Assembly (NCBI GenBank): GCA_012656075.1
Contig: JAAKBF010000233.1
Span: 372,001 to 436,000 of the forward strand
Direction: 5' to 3'
Origin: Phytophthora hibernalis
Lineage: Eukaryota; Oomycota; Peronosporomycetes; Peronosporales; Peronosporaceae
Length of the DNA: 64,000 nucleotides
The notes under the pieces are model-generated. The model ran no database searches. It was not told the DNA's origin and worked only from the letters and a program-made list of their open reading frames with translations. Within the stretch, counting starts at the first letter, position 1, and the number at the start of each line of letters is the position of its first letter. The position numbers and the translations under genes were made by a program. Positions 45,264-56,680 of this stretch are shown in pieces.

Positions 45264-48200
45264 CTATATCCACCTGCTTATCTTTTGATGTGGCTCATAA
45301 ACTTGAACGTAAGGTAAATGACCACCTGCAACACCACCACCCAGATCACCAACAGACCCCCATGAAGTTGTACTTGCTACCGAACGGAAGTCATACGACT
45401 TCTCGATGTAGGCGACCACCGTCATGTTTGTCGTCGTGTTACCCGACGGCACAGAGATCACGGCTTTATTGTCGCCGAACTGCGCACCCACCAGCGCCGC
45501 AAGCGAGTAGCTCGACGGCATCAGGTACGTGAACCACTTGTAGGTCGCCTTCATGGCTATGCGCGGCAGCAAGTAGCCCGAGAATATGTTGAACAGGCAC
45601 GGCAAAGCACCGACCGCCACGTTCGCCACCTTCACGTTCGGCATCAACGCAGACATCCACTAACCCACGTACGTGCACACAGGTAGAACACGAACATGAA
45701 AAAAAGAAGTCGCCAACGTTGTCACTCCATCCCACCAGCCAGTACTCGATCGCCACGAATAGGATGATCACGGTAATCAGGTACGGCACCTCAACCACAG
45801 CGTCAGACTGTATGGATGCGGGCATTAGTAATTCGACATGAGCTCCCGGTAGAACACGGCGTGCTCGGCGCAAGTCACCTCCAGCACCGTCATGAGGTTG
45901 ATCATGCCGATGAAGTCCATGCTGTTGTAGATGAGACCGATGTGCGAGTTGATCTTCTTCACACTGGCTGTAGATAGTTGGTAGAACGTGGTGGCGAAGA
46001 TGATCGCAAACAACGGGAGCAGGAACATACACATAAGTTGTAGTGTGGGTTGCGCCAGTACGTGAGCTGTTGTTTCTTGGCAAGCTGTCCAAGCTGGTTG
46101 GCAAAGCCCGTCGCGATCGGCTTGTAGCACAGCGTCGAGTGGCGCACGAACTCGTTTGACACCAGCGCCAACTGTAGTGTACGCTCGCGGTTAGACTTGT
46201 AGAGCTCACTTTTCTTGTACTCGAGCGAGTAGTCCTTCACGTCGCGGCCGATACCCCCACCGATCACCGCCAGCAACTATGTGACCGGGTTGTACTGGGG
46301 ACGGATCTCCATCGTGCCAGGAATTAACTCGAATTACTCGATCATCTTCACTGAGTACACGCCCAAGTCACCGAAGTACGTCGTGTAGTCACCCTTCTGC
46401 AGCAGAAGTAGTCCGTCAAACAGCTCAAAGATCGAGATGCTTGGCTGGTGGATCTTTGCACAACACCGTGCGGCCTGTGCGCACAATCGACTGCACACCG
46501 CGCAATTCGATCAGCGCTGAACGCGCGTCCAGGCAATTCGTCGGCTCATCCAGGAACAAAATGCTCGGGTTCGAGACCACCTCCACACCGATCGTCACGC
46601 GTTTCTTCTGCTCCACCGATAGACACCCCACCATCTCGCCGGCGATGGACGACAACTCCAGCAGCTCCAGAGTCTCGTTCACCAGGTCCATCCTCTCCTC
46701 CTCTGAAAACGTCGGCAGCAGAAGAAGGTTCGCAGAGAACACCAGCGCCTCGTAGATCGTCGCAGCCTCCGAGTGGGTGTCTATCTGCTCGCAGTACGCA
46801 GTGATGCTGCTGAAGTTCGCAGAGTTCTTCGGCTCGCCGTTCACAATGATGTCGCCGACAATGCGACCACCGGTCTTGGGCCAGGTGATCCATCCATGAG
46901 CGTCGTCTTACCGGCACCCGTCACGCCCATGAGCGACAACATGCGACCTGGCTCGAAGTGCGCCGTGATTCATCGCAGCAACTGCTTCTCCACACCGGAA
47001 GGCAGCGTCACGAAGTACTCCAGGTTTTTTATGCACAGTTTTGACGGGGTGAACGGCATACCAGCACTCTTGGTTAGGTTTTGAGCATCTGGAATTGCGC
47101 CTGGGGTGTTTACCTTCAAATACACATTGTCGTACTCAGATGAGTTGTCCGTCATCGCCTTCACTCTCATACCCTTGTACTTATCATACCGAATGAAGTG
47201 CAACGCCAGACCGTTGAGAGTTGTAAAGTACAGGTAGTACGCCACCAAAATACCGATACCGAACCAAACGTACTACATGCCCTGTAAGATCGAAAAACCG
47301 TCCAGGAACTTGGTACTCTGTGCGGGGGTGTACCGGTCGCTCGAGAATTCCGACAACATGTTGCTGCGCAGGGCCTATGCTAGCGGGTTGAACCAGTACA
47401 TCCAGATCAAGTAGCCCAGGATCAAGTCCGCCAGGATAATGTTGTCTGAAAACAACAGGAAGAAGCTCACGGAGATACCAGCCAGTGCTTGACCCACCGT
47501 AATACTCGGCGACAGCGAACTCAGCATCGTCATGTACGCGCCGATGGCGTGCTGGAAGCACACGGGCACCATGAAGAACAACTTCTCGAACGTCCGCATC
47601 AAGCCACTCATGAAGTAGAAGAACGTGCCCAGAATGAACGACACCGACAGTATAACCGGGATCTGTACCACCGCCGTCTCCGCGATGGCGTACGATATAG
47701 TGCGCAAGAAGTTACGCGGACGCTGCTTGTAGAACACGCCGCGCAGCTGGAACGAGATCGTGATCTGCTGCCATGCTTCAGCGCGATACTGAAGTGTGAT
47801 GTAGTGATTTCGAGCTTTGGCCCGCACTTAGTCCGGTACGCGTAAAGGGGACTCAGCCGAGCCTTAAGACGTGTGGAGTGTTGTACAAGCTCGGTGGGCC
47901 AGAAGTTTAGTCTTAGGACTGGTGCCTTAGGGTACGAACTTGGCTGCCCCGCACCAACTCAGCAAACAGCGTCTTAGGTACAGTGGGCAACAGTACGGAC
48001 CCAACGGAAGGTCACGCATAACCCAGATATCGTCATTTAGCTATCGGTCGGCCCTGGGAAGCCGCCAGCACACTTGGAATGCTGCCGTACAATCGTCATA
48101 GATCGCCAAACTCGGCTGAAGGGTGAGAGATCCATAACGACTCCAGATCACTTGGTATTTGTATTGGAACTCGGCGGAACCCGACGGCTGAGTTGGAGAG

Positions 48201-49800
48201 GCGTTCATCGAGCCCAAGTGTCGCAGAAACTCGGCTGATGAGTCGCCGAACTCGGCTGAAGGATTGGAGAGATCGATAACCAAGCATACGAAGTGGTGAT
48301 CGACGGTACACCCTGGCTAGAGCCTTAGGAGCAGTGGCTACTAGTACCAACTGGGCGGGTCTTCCGGATACGATTATCCGGACAACAGCCGAGCTCAACG
48401 ATCGGTACTAGGATGAAGGGACGGCGCGGACGCTGGAGAGACGTGGAACTCGGCCGAAGAGTCGGATGAGATCCAGAACGACCGCCGCATACTTAAAGAT
48501 TGTAAAGGCGCGCGCCAGCGGACAAACGGTTCGGCTCAAGGGGCATCCACGGGATTTCAGAGCCAGCGAGCTCGGCTGAGGAGTCGGAAGAGGTCGAAAC
48601 GACTCCATTTCATTTGATATTTGTAAAGGATATGTAGGAAACCAAGAAAAGGACCTTTCAGGTCCTCAGAAGATAACAGAACCAACAGAGCAGAATTTTT
48701 AAGTCCAAGGCAAGTGTAAACCTCTCCGGTAAGTCCCTGCACGGGCTGGATTATGACTGCTGTCGACACCCGAGAGGCATAGCTTGTAGGGTGTTGACTG
48801 GTAGCGCCAAGAGATAACGGTCGGCCCGGGGAAGGGCGCATCTCGCCAAGCGCGAAGACAAATCTCGCTGAACTCGGCGAGTCGGTACTCCGGATAGCCC
48901 GGGTGCCGTGACACTTTCAGCCGAGTAGCTTTGCCTCGGCGACCCGTAAAGCGCTAGCGCGCCGTCGTCCATCCTTTGGTGGAGGGCACGGGAAGACGTG
49001 AACGGAGCCAGCCGAGTTCGGTTGGTCTCTGGAAGATTTTTGGCTGGCTTGATTAGCTGGTATTCGACGGAGACGAGACACTACCTGTCCCGGAAGGGCC
49101 GGATCGCGTGGGGAACAACCCAGCGCAGGCCAACAACGCCGACTTAGCTCGGCGATTGTTGTGATTGCAAGGTAGAAGTCCACATCTGACGAATTTGTGT
49201 GTTTTGCAACACCACAGAAGAAGATCATGCGCAGGTAGTACGTCGAGATCACGTTGAAGTAGATCATTCCGAGCACCAGGCCAACGATGAGCGCTTCAAA
49301 CAACTTTCCCTACAACAACGGTGGGTCACGTAGCCAGATCAAGTTCTGCCAGCGAAGTATTAAAAGCAGGAGGCGTGCTCGGCACAAACGCCAGGCCGAA
49401 CTCGGACGTCTGCGTCGAGCGCGCGAGATTCATCACACTTTTCGCATTCTGGAAGTCCTCTGCGTTCTCGAACTGGCGCTCGTTGACCCCCTTGCCGATC
49501 TCCTCGTGTGTCTTCTTGTAAAAAGTCGACTGACAGAAGAAATTGTTGAAGTCCACGGACGTAACAGCAAGGTCGTTCGTCAGTCCTTTCCATTGGCGTA
49601 CCGATGACCTCGACCCGACGTTACTTCAATTAAGAAGTCGGCCGGATCCCAGCGAGGAGGACAGCTGAAGCCGCGCTCCACAAAGCGCGTCAAACAACGT
49701 CCATCCTGTAGGCCCGAGATGCACACAGGCACACAGGTCGACGGGCGCTTTGTGTCGTTGCTGACTATGGCGAAGAAGGCCTGCAGTCAACGCCTCGCCC
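45264..49800 (-). pseudogene. Broken full-size PDR/ABCG transporter split by an insertion
   Basis: Coding similarity runs from about 49800, inside the first nucleotide-binding half (GFSCPPRWDPADFLIE), through a linker (DFNNFFCQSTFYKK) and the first membrane domain. It resumes after the insertion (GVFYKQRPRNFLRTISYA) and continues through spans such as LILGYLIWMYWFNPLA. The second ATP-binding half keeps Walker A (GVTGAGKTTLMDG), a signature-like CLSVEQKKRVTIG and Walker B (ILFLDEPTNCLDARSA). The second membrane domain ends at 45264. In-frame stops (for example near 47374, 47274 and 46970) and frame changes are scattered, and the first Walker A half is absent. Such pumps export lipids or xenobiotics; this copy is dead. 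Confidence 0.8.
47801..49159. mobile_element. 1.36 kb insertion with 6 bp target duplication, possible solo LTR
   Basis: The insert interrupts the PDR coding sequence exactly between ...TACCTTGCAATCACA and CACTTCAGTATCGC on the minus strand. The six bases TGTGAT occur on both sides (47795-47800 and 49160-49165). Removing the insert plus one copy restores a continuous reading frame (FYLAITLQYRAEAW). The insert has no transposase or reverse-transcriptase frame. It contains diverged internal repeats of CTCGGCTGAAG/GAGTCGG type (for example 48110, 48225, 48255, 48445 and 48565). Size and lack of coding fit a solo LTR, but the ends are not a clean TG...CA, so the class is uncertain. Confidence 0.75.
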
Positions 49801-49814
49801 AGCAAGCGCGGAGA

Positions 49815-49859
49815 CGAACCGCGATGTTATTAATATTATTAAAATAACATCGCGGTTCG
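49815..49859. repeat. Perfect 17 bp inverted repeat around an AT loop
   Basis: CGAACCGCGATGTTATT at 49815-49831 is exactly complementary to 49843-49859, with an 11-base A/T loop. It lies precisely where recognisable PDR coding sequence ends and the Harbinger region begins, so it may be an element terminus or a foldback insertion. Confidence 0.88.
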
Positions 49860-50083
49860 CCTATTTAAAAACATCACGCCGGGATTACCGTAGTCTTAGT
49901 CCTTGGCGACACAGGTAGTTTCGGCCAATCGCATGACCCCAAAACAACATTTGCAACAAAATGCGATTAATGGTCACAGATTTTATGTCCGTTAACGTTG
50001 CTTTAACACGCATTGCCTGTAACAACCCGCCCTTTTCACTCCTTCCATACAGTTATCCAGTGTAAATCTAGCCATATCTCAAA

Positions 50084-51290
50084 TCATTTAGGATCCGAAG
50101 TTATCGAAGTTGACCAAATTCTTATCATCCAATTTCGCATGAATATTCTACAGCTAACGACGACTCTATTTGCAGTACAGCATTCCTTCCACTGCAGATA
50201 AGTCGTCTGATAACTGAAGGCCAAGATCTTGGTCGGTCGTATTGCCAACAGTTGAATGATTTGCAGCAGATTTCCGTAGTCTATTTGGGAGGATAGCATA
50301 CTTTAATCAAGTCATCTAAATTATTTTATTTCAGAGTGTTATCCCAACATATCCCTCATGACATCCCTCCTGCGGATTTCCCGCGATTATTCAAATTTGA
50401 GCAACTTGAGTCATTGGTTGAAAAGTTCGCAATAAGACCTTTTCAACGATACCCCGTGGTTAAATTGAATGCTATTGGTCGATCCATCCAGATTGACCAA
50501 AATTTTCCGACCGACCGACGGACCACCGAAAAGGGCGGGTTGTTACAGGCAATGCGTATTAAGTGGACGTTAACGTCGTTTTTAACTCACAGTTTCTGGG
50601 AGGAGGCGGTGTTGGCTAAATCCCACAGATATGGATTGGGCAGCTGCTGTATGCTTCCCAAGAGAGACTTGTATATCATTGATGTCTCTAATCCTTGCTT
50701 AACCCCATTCAGTTTTTAACGAGGCGAAGCGCCTCTGGTTAACCCTCTAGCAGTTGATTTTATTTTTAACAGATATGAAGATACAATATATTTTCACAAA
50801 GAGGTGCTTCGGAGTCGCGTTGCAAAATATGCTGCCGCTGTTAGTCGAAAAGGCGCACCCATGACCAATGTCTACGGCTTCATCGATGGGACAAAGAATG
50901 CAATATGTCGTCCGACGCCACGCCCTGTGCGCACCGAGAATCTCCAACGTCAAGTTTATTCGGAACACAAGCGTATTCACTGCATCAATTACCAGTGTAT
51001 AACAACGCCAGACGGGCAAGCACTGTACTTCTGGGGACCTATTGAAGGACGTTGCCATGGCGTTACTTTTACTGAGAGAAAGTGAACTGCTGCAATATTT
51101 CGAGCAGCATCAAGACCTATTTGAAGGGTATGCTATATATGGTGATCCTGCCTACGGTTTATCCCGTCATGTAGTGTCAGGATTTCGTGGTGCTAGAACA
51201 TCGTGGCGAGAGCGGGCATTTAACAGTGCTATGAGTTCTGTTCGCGGAAGTGTTGAGTGGTCGCTTAGACGTTTGAATACACTATAGGCG
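50084..51290 (+). pseudogene. PIF/Harbinger-like DDE transposase remnant
   Basis: The region 50760-51290 encodes a DDE_Tnp_4-type catalytic core. The first acidic block is VYGFIDGTKNAICRPTPRP, the middle part is INYQCITTPDGQALYFWGP, and the second block is GYAIYGDPAYGLSRH; a late glutamate sits in RGSVEWSLRRLNTL. Upstream pieces (FRMNILQLTT near 50140; DFPRLFKFEQLESLVEKFA near 50390) fit the N-terminal region. A frame change between the two catalytic blocks near 51050 and stops upstream make it non-functional as read. Terminal inverted repeats were not identified. Confidence 0.75.
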
Positions 51291-51506
51291 TTTTCATCGA
51301 CTTCAAGAAGTCAAACAAAATAATACTCAGTCCGTTGGAAAGAACGTCATGAATGCGATGCTAATGACGAACTGTCACTGTTGCTATTACAGAGGCAAGC
51401 AAATTAGTAAGTTCTTCGAGTTGGCACCACCAACACTTCAAGTTTATTTAGGTGTGTCATAATTGATGCAATTGTAATGCACCTAATAAACGTTTTCTTT
51501 TCCTGC

Positions 51507-52201
51507 CTACTTGTTGTTCATCACTTCTACAATACGCTTCGTGAATACGTCAAGCAACTTTAGCAGTCCGTTGTTTTCTGCACGAAGCCGTGCTTGATCC
51601 GCCCTGTCCTCAGCCCGTTCACGCGCACGGTCACGACGCTCCTCCTCTCTTTTTCTCTGCGAGCTTCGATGTCGCGCTCCTCCGTCTCCAACATGCTGTT
51701 GGTCAGCTGAACCAACCACATGCGCTTTTTAGGGGTGACGCTCCGTCCTCCGCCGATGTCTGCTCGAGTCGTTGCATAGCAATGTGACGAGCAACAAGCG
51801 ACGCGTCCTCGTCACGCTCGCGCTTATTCTGCTCATCTTCTTCTTATTTTCTTGCACCTGCTTGGCGTCGTCGATGAGATCGACGAACTCGTCAAGGAGC
51901 TCGTCGCGCTCTGTAACCTCTTCGGCGACACCTGACAGCAGCGCTGCTTCTTTCAATTGTTCACGGCGGGCGAGGGCCAGTTGATTCATGCGCGATTACG
52001 CATTTTTACCACTAAGCTTTTCACGCGAGAACGCAGACGCCGCGACGAGCATTGATGCCAGAGCATCCCAGTACTGCCTGACCTTTCTCGCGGTTTTTCA
52101 GATGAGCGGTCGAGCAAGAAGATGACGTCGTCTTCTTCGCTGTAGTTCCTGCGTCTCTGCGGCGTAGTTGGCTTCGCGACGGTTTTCATAACATCATTCA
52201 A
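51507..52201 (-). pseudogene. Myb/SANT-like partner protein of a Harbinger element, broken
   Basis: Minus-strand pieces form a Myb/SANT-like protein. The N-terminus MNDVMKTVAKPTTPQRRR leads to the SANT start NYSEEDDVIFLL. Then come RSRVKSLVVKMRN, a helix VAEEVTERDELLDEFVDLI, and a charged coiled-coil tail KREEERRDRARERAEDRAD ending NNGLLKLLDVF...EVMNNK. Two or more frame changes interrupt it. PIF/Harbinger transposons typically encode a second, Myb/SANT-like protein that carries the transposase to DNA. This fragment lies 217 bp from the transposase remnant in convergent orientation. Confidence 0.6.
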
Positions 52202-52632
52202 AGTGATAGGCTCGGGGACTTGACAGCTAATGTTGGAGCGGGAGAACTCCCACAGATTCTCGATTTCTGTGGATGGACGAGCTCGTGTCCCACAAAGTTG
52301 TCCTTTTTGTGTAATATATTTTGTGGGAATGGCAATGGGACTTGCTGCAAAAACTATCTAGTATCTCTGTCCCACGTCGCTGGCTACATAACGAGGGGAG
52401 TTCTTAACAACCCAAGTAGATCCTGCAACGTGGTTCACGTTGTAGGATCTTCTTCGGATGCAAACGTGCAGTGAGGTTAGAAACCTTGTTTTCAAGATAT
52501 GCATTCCTAAAAGCTATGTTTACTCAGAGTCAGCCCTCGGATGTCTTCTGCGGCCGCGAAGGTAGGTCAGGTTCATCTTCTTCAACTCGTCCCGCATTGT
52601 CCGATCAGGAATGGCTACATCTGTCATTCTTT

Positions 52633-53223
52633 TTAGTCCAGCGCAGATAATCTTGGAGGTTGGCTATCGCAAAAATTACGGTCATTTACAATTTCCGTAA
52701 TATACTCATGGAACAGGCCAGCCTCTGACCGTGGTGGACGACCACGCTTCGCCGGAGGAACCGTAAATGCGTCATCGTCTTGTGCGGTCCAGGCGGTCTC
52801 TGCACGTTCAACAGTGCTCTCTGACACCGCAATACACTTAACTACACGCTCGCGCACGGCTCGTCCCAAACCGTTGCTGCGCTTCAGCCAAAAATACATG
52901 TGCGTTCGCACAATGAGCATCTTCTCCTGGGGTGTTAGGTAGATCATAGCAAGTCGGAAAATAAAAGAGTACAGCTCGTGATTGGAAATGTATGATGAAG
53001 GGGGCCAACCATTCTGTTGCTGGTCTTCGTTTCTACGTGGGTTCATTTGGGATGACATGAAGACGCGGTCAATCGTATCGTACGGTAGCACGCGGCAACG
53101 TACATGGTGGAGAGAGCACGCTCGCGCTCCTCTGGGGTCAGTTTCTGCGCTTGGGAGGGTCGGGCGGTGGTCTGGGATGCAAAATGACATCTTCAGAAAG
53201 CCACACCTTGGGCAATACTGCAC
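52633..53223 (-). pseudogene. N-terminal helix-turn-helix fragment of a mariner/IS630-like transposase
   Basis: About 196 codons on the minus strand. The part LTPQEKMLIVRTHMYFWLK, followed by RAVRERVVKCIAVSESTVERA and a GRPPRS linker, resembles the N-terminal DNA-binding region of oomycete Tc1/mariner-type transposases. No DDE catalytic domain follows. The upstream 50 or so residues do not look conserved. I treat it as a truncated transposon remnant; an independent gene cannot be excluded. Confidence 0.5.
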
Positions 53224-53676
53224 CGATTCCGATGAATCATGCGGCTACGTGCTCTGCGCGCATTCGTCAATTTCGCTAGCCAATCAAAACGCTAGAAAGA
53301 GATGATTTCATCTTAATAATGAATTTTGAAAAAGTGGCCTTATATTTCCGGACAGAGGACGTAGTTTACTTGTGTTTGCGAATTTGATTTCATCGTGCAT
53401 GTGGGGCAGCGCGCGATGGAGCACACCCACGTCTGAACACCGGCGCTTCATCGTTGCTGGAAAGGGTCGGATTCAGGGCTCCTGATTATTGTATTGCAGA
53501 CTGGTAGAGAGCGCTCATGCGAATAAGTAATTTATCAACAGCCATCACCACGAACAGTACGATATGCCACTGCCAAGTGGCGCAAAATAAATAACTCCAG
53601 TATTCATGTAAATGAAGAAGACGTGTTACTCAATAAAACTGCGCGTGCTAAAAACTTGAGCAACTCCCATAGACGT

Positions 53677-55376
53677 CTACATGCACTCATCCACCGTGCG
53701 TGCATCCCAGTAGGTTCTGTTCACGCGCAAAAACAAAATCATCTCCAGCGTGTATGGACTTAGCGAATGACGTTCGTGCCCGAATGTAATGCGAGCCATA
53801 CTGAAAAACCGCTCAACCTTATTAGAGGTTGGCGGTATCAGCTGGAGCAATACGTACTCCGCCTCTCGCTGAGCACGGCGCCTCTTATGTTCGAGCTGCA
53901 TCACGAAGGACGTAGTTTCGATGTCCGACTCTGCCTCACTGTCCTCAACCACAAACGGCTCCAAAGCCGCGGATTCTGCTGGGGTGAGCCTGGCAGACTC
54001 CCCATCGAGCTCTTTAGTGCAGCCAATCTCGAAGTCTGGCGAGTGCACTACTCTGGCTCGTGGTGCTGCGTACATACAACAGTAAGAAAAGCATTAGCGG
54101 CTTGCACCAAAGGCAAAATCAGCACATTACATACCTAAATACTTAGCAAACGCAGGCTCGACCTCAATGAGCCCATCAAACCACAGTCGGACGTCGAGAA
54201 TGGTAGTGCTCTCGCACTGCAGCGACTTGCTGACGCTCTCAATCCGCTTTAAGTCATCGACGAGACGTCTCAGACGCTTCACGCCGCGCGGTGTCGGCAG
54301 CAGGTCGCACAGCTCTTCGTCGTCAGCGATGAAGTCGGCCAGACGAAAGTACCGGTCGATCATGCAAAAGGTTGAGCTCCATCGAGTGGCTTGATGAATC
54401 ACTGGTCGGAGCGTCGTTTTGGTCCTAACTCACAATTTCCAATCCAAAATAAGAATACATAAATCCCCAAAATAGCCAAATTTAGGTTACCTCAGCCTGG
54501 CGGCATGATTCAACGAGCGCAGCTTCCGCATCAGCGTTTGGGGCGTGTTCAGTTCGTCTTCATACAGCTGCAGGTGTTCTTGTACAGCGAGGTTGAGGCG
54601 GTGGCTAGCACACCCCACGAGTGGAATGTGCGTAATTGTAGCCAGCCTTCGCTTGACGGCACAGTTGTCGGCCACTAAAAACAGGCAATCGATCAGACTT
54701 TTCCCATAGTCACGAGTCAGCATAGTGTTCAAAAACGTGCGGTGCGCCTCTGCGGAGTGATCGTCCCCAACTTCGTTCAACAGAGGAGCCATAGCCAAGA
54801 GAGGGTAGTGGCAGTCTCATAGCATGCAAAAACAGCGAGAAAGTGTTCAGAGTCATGAGACCATCCATCCATCACCAGCCCAAACTGATCAGGCAGCTCT
54901 GCTTATATCTTCGCCTCTACAGCCAGCGTGACCTTCTCCATTGCGGAGCGTAGAGATTCCGAGCAAATCGGCTCCAGTGACGTGTAACTATAATAAGACA
55001 ACAAAAGCAACGTTAAAAACTAGTAGACGAGACGTTAAATTAATCGCACATACCGTCGCGTCGTCGGCTTCTCACAGAAGTAAAGAGGAGGTTGCTGGTA
55101 ATGACCCAGTCCAGCCACCCGTGCATGTTCTTCGCCCCCGACGAATCCACGATGCCAGAGTACCAGCACCCGTGTCAGCCTCGCGAACAACTTGTTGGTA
55201 GTCTGGGTGCTGGTCTCGGATGTGTGACATCAGGTTAGAAAAGCCGGAGCGGGGCCTGTCGGCGCACGGTGCCGCACCGACAGCGAAAGACCCCTTCGAC
55301 TTCCTCATCGAAAGCGTCAAGAACCGCCGAGAAGTAGAAGGAAGAAATGGCAGAGTTTGAATAGGTAGTCGCCATT
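53677..55376 (-). pseudogene. Second degenerate hAT-family transposase
   Basis: Order on the minus strand from 55376: MATTYSNSAISSFYFSAVLD; a BED zinc finger (VFRCRCGT, then NLMSHIRDQHPDY); a gap with stops around 54800-54960; the hAT RNase-H-like part (LVADNCAVKRRLA, PLVGCASHRLNLAVQEHL); TRWSSTFCMIDRYFRL; and the C-terminal dimerisation block (PPTSNKVERFFSMARITFGHERHSLSPYTLEMILFL). The block EYVLLQLIPPTSNKVERFFS replaces the PTSVPSERAFS seen in the first hAT copy, so this is another subfamily. Stops and frame changes break it. Confidence 0.75.
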
Positions 55377-55702
55377 GGAAAGCGAAGTGAGAATCTCTCT
55401 AGGACGCTCGCTAGGCACGGCAGTTTTGGAATCACTGGCTGCCGGTGGCTATCGTCTTGTAGAGGCTTACAATAAAATACTGGAGGTTTTGTTGAAAATA
55501 GAATATTTTATCTAATTTGGGATCCTCCAAAATAAGATATTTCCGCGATGGTATTGTATTGTATTTTCAGTAAATACATTTTTCGGGAGCCCTGGTCGGA
55601 TTGGATAGAAATTAGTCGGACATAAGTAACAAATATGTTATGTCATAAAAACGAAGAGCGAGTCATAACATATAACTTATGGGAGGACTCCACAAAACAA
55701 CA

Positions 55703-55865
55703 GAATAATCGCAAATTCCGTAAAATTTGTGAATATTCTTTAAAGGAGTTCACAACACAATCCGATCTACATGTACATGTAAGTTCTTACTGTTATTAAT
55801 AAGTCGTACATACCGTAGATAGGATTGTATTGTGAACTCCTCTCAAATAATATTCGCAAATTCCG
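55703..55865. repeat. Imperfect foldback with a related direct repeat
   Basis: The left arm 55731-55770 (ending ACACAATCCGATCTAC) pairs with 55815-55855 (starting GTAGATAGGATTGTATTGTG), with only a few mismatches. The interior contains ACATGTACATGTA. In addition GAATAATCGCAAATTCCG at 55703-55720 recurs next to the right arm as AATATTCGCAAATTCCG (to 55865). This looks like a small non-autonomous element with a partial second copy. Confidence 0.75.
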
Positions 55866-55869
55866 CTAC

Positions 55870-56680
55870 CGGTAAGTTAAATGTACCGGTTCTTGCAGAG
55901 GACAGTGTCCTTGCCAGTGATTCATCGAGGCCGTATGGATATGCCAGGGTTTGTTCACGCAGCGAAATATTGGGGCCTGCATAACAATGTTTCGCGCAGA
56001 TCCGCCGCCACATCCGACCTGATCGCCAGCTGAAGCTGCGCACGGCCCTGACCGTGTTGCAAATGCCTTCGAGGCGATGGAGGCTCCATTGGAGGCGCTT
56101 GCAGAAAATGCCGTGAGCTACAGCTTGCACACGTCCGCACTTGACTCGTGTGACGACCAACTTGATCGTCATACGATTATTAGAGTCACCAACAGAAACC
56201 TGGATCGTCCGCAGCAGTTGACAACTTGTCAATGACAAGTGCTCCTGCCGCGGCACCACGACGGGACCCACCAGCTTTGGACAGTACATGTACGAGTCGA
56301 ACACGCTTGTATTATTATAATAGCGCGGGTCGGCAAAGTATCCGCAGCCACGTGGTGCACCACCTTCCGAATATGGCAGTCATGGGAAAGCTGGCTAAAT
56401 TTTCGAGTGGCTCGATGTAGCTTTTTCCTCAAGGCCAACCGCAAATATGATAGCGCGTTTGGCTTTCGCAAGTATATGTAGCGATAGGCAACATTGCTTC
56501 GCTTCGCCTCGACACTCGACGGTTGAATGGATTTGGTCCCTGCGTCCAGCCTCAAAGTCAAGGCCACGAGACTTGCTGACGTACGCTCAATTTTTGACTT
56601 GGATTTTCAGTCAGGTCGTGTCGCTGAACGAGCGTGCATAACTGCGAGCTCACGTCGTCTACCACTCGGTTTTTGTATGG
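55870..56680. other. Intergenic sequence upstream of the PDZ/PH gene, no supported gene
   Basis: About 800 bp. Short open frames exist on both strands but none shows family similarity or GC3-biased codon use. A TACATGTACG palindrome lies near 56285. The right end must carry the promoter of the gene starting at 56681. Confidence 0.45.

Noticed and set aside
55843..56304. A 153-codon minus-strand frame upstream of the PDZ/PH gene
   Set aside because: It overlaps a foldback repeat, lacks codon bias and shows no family motif.
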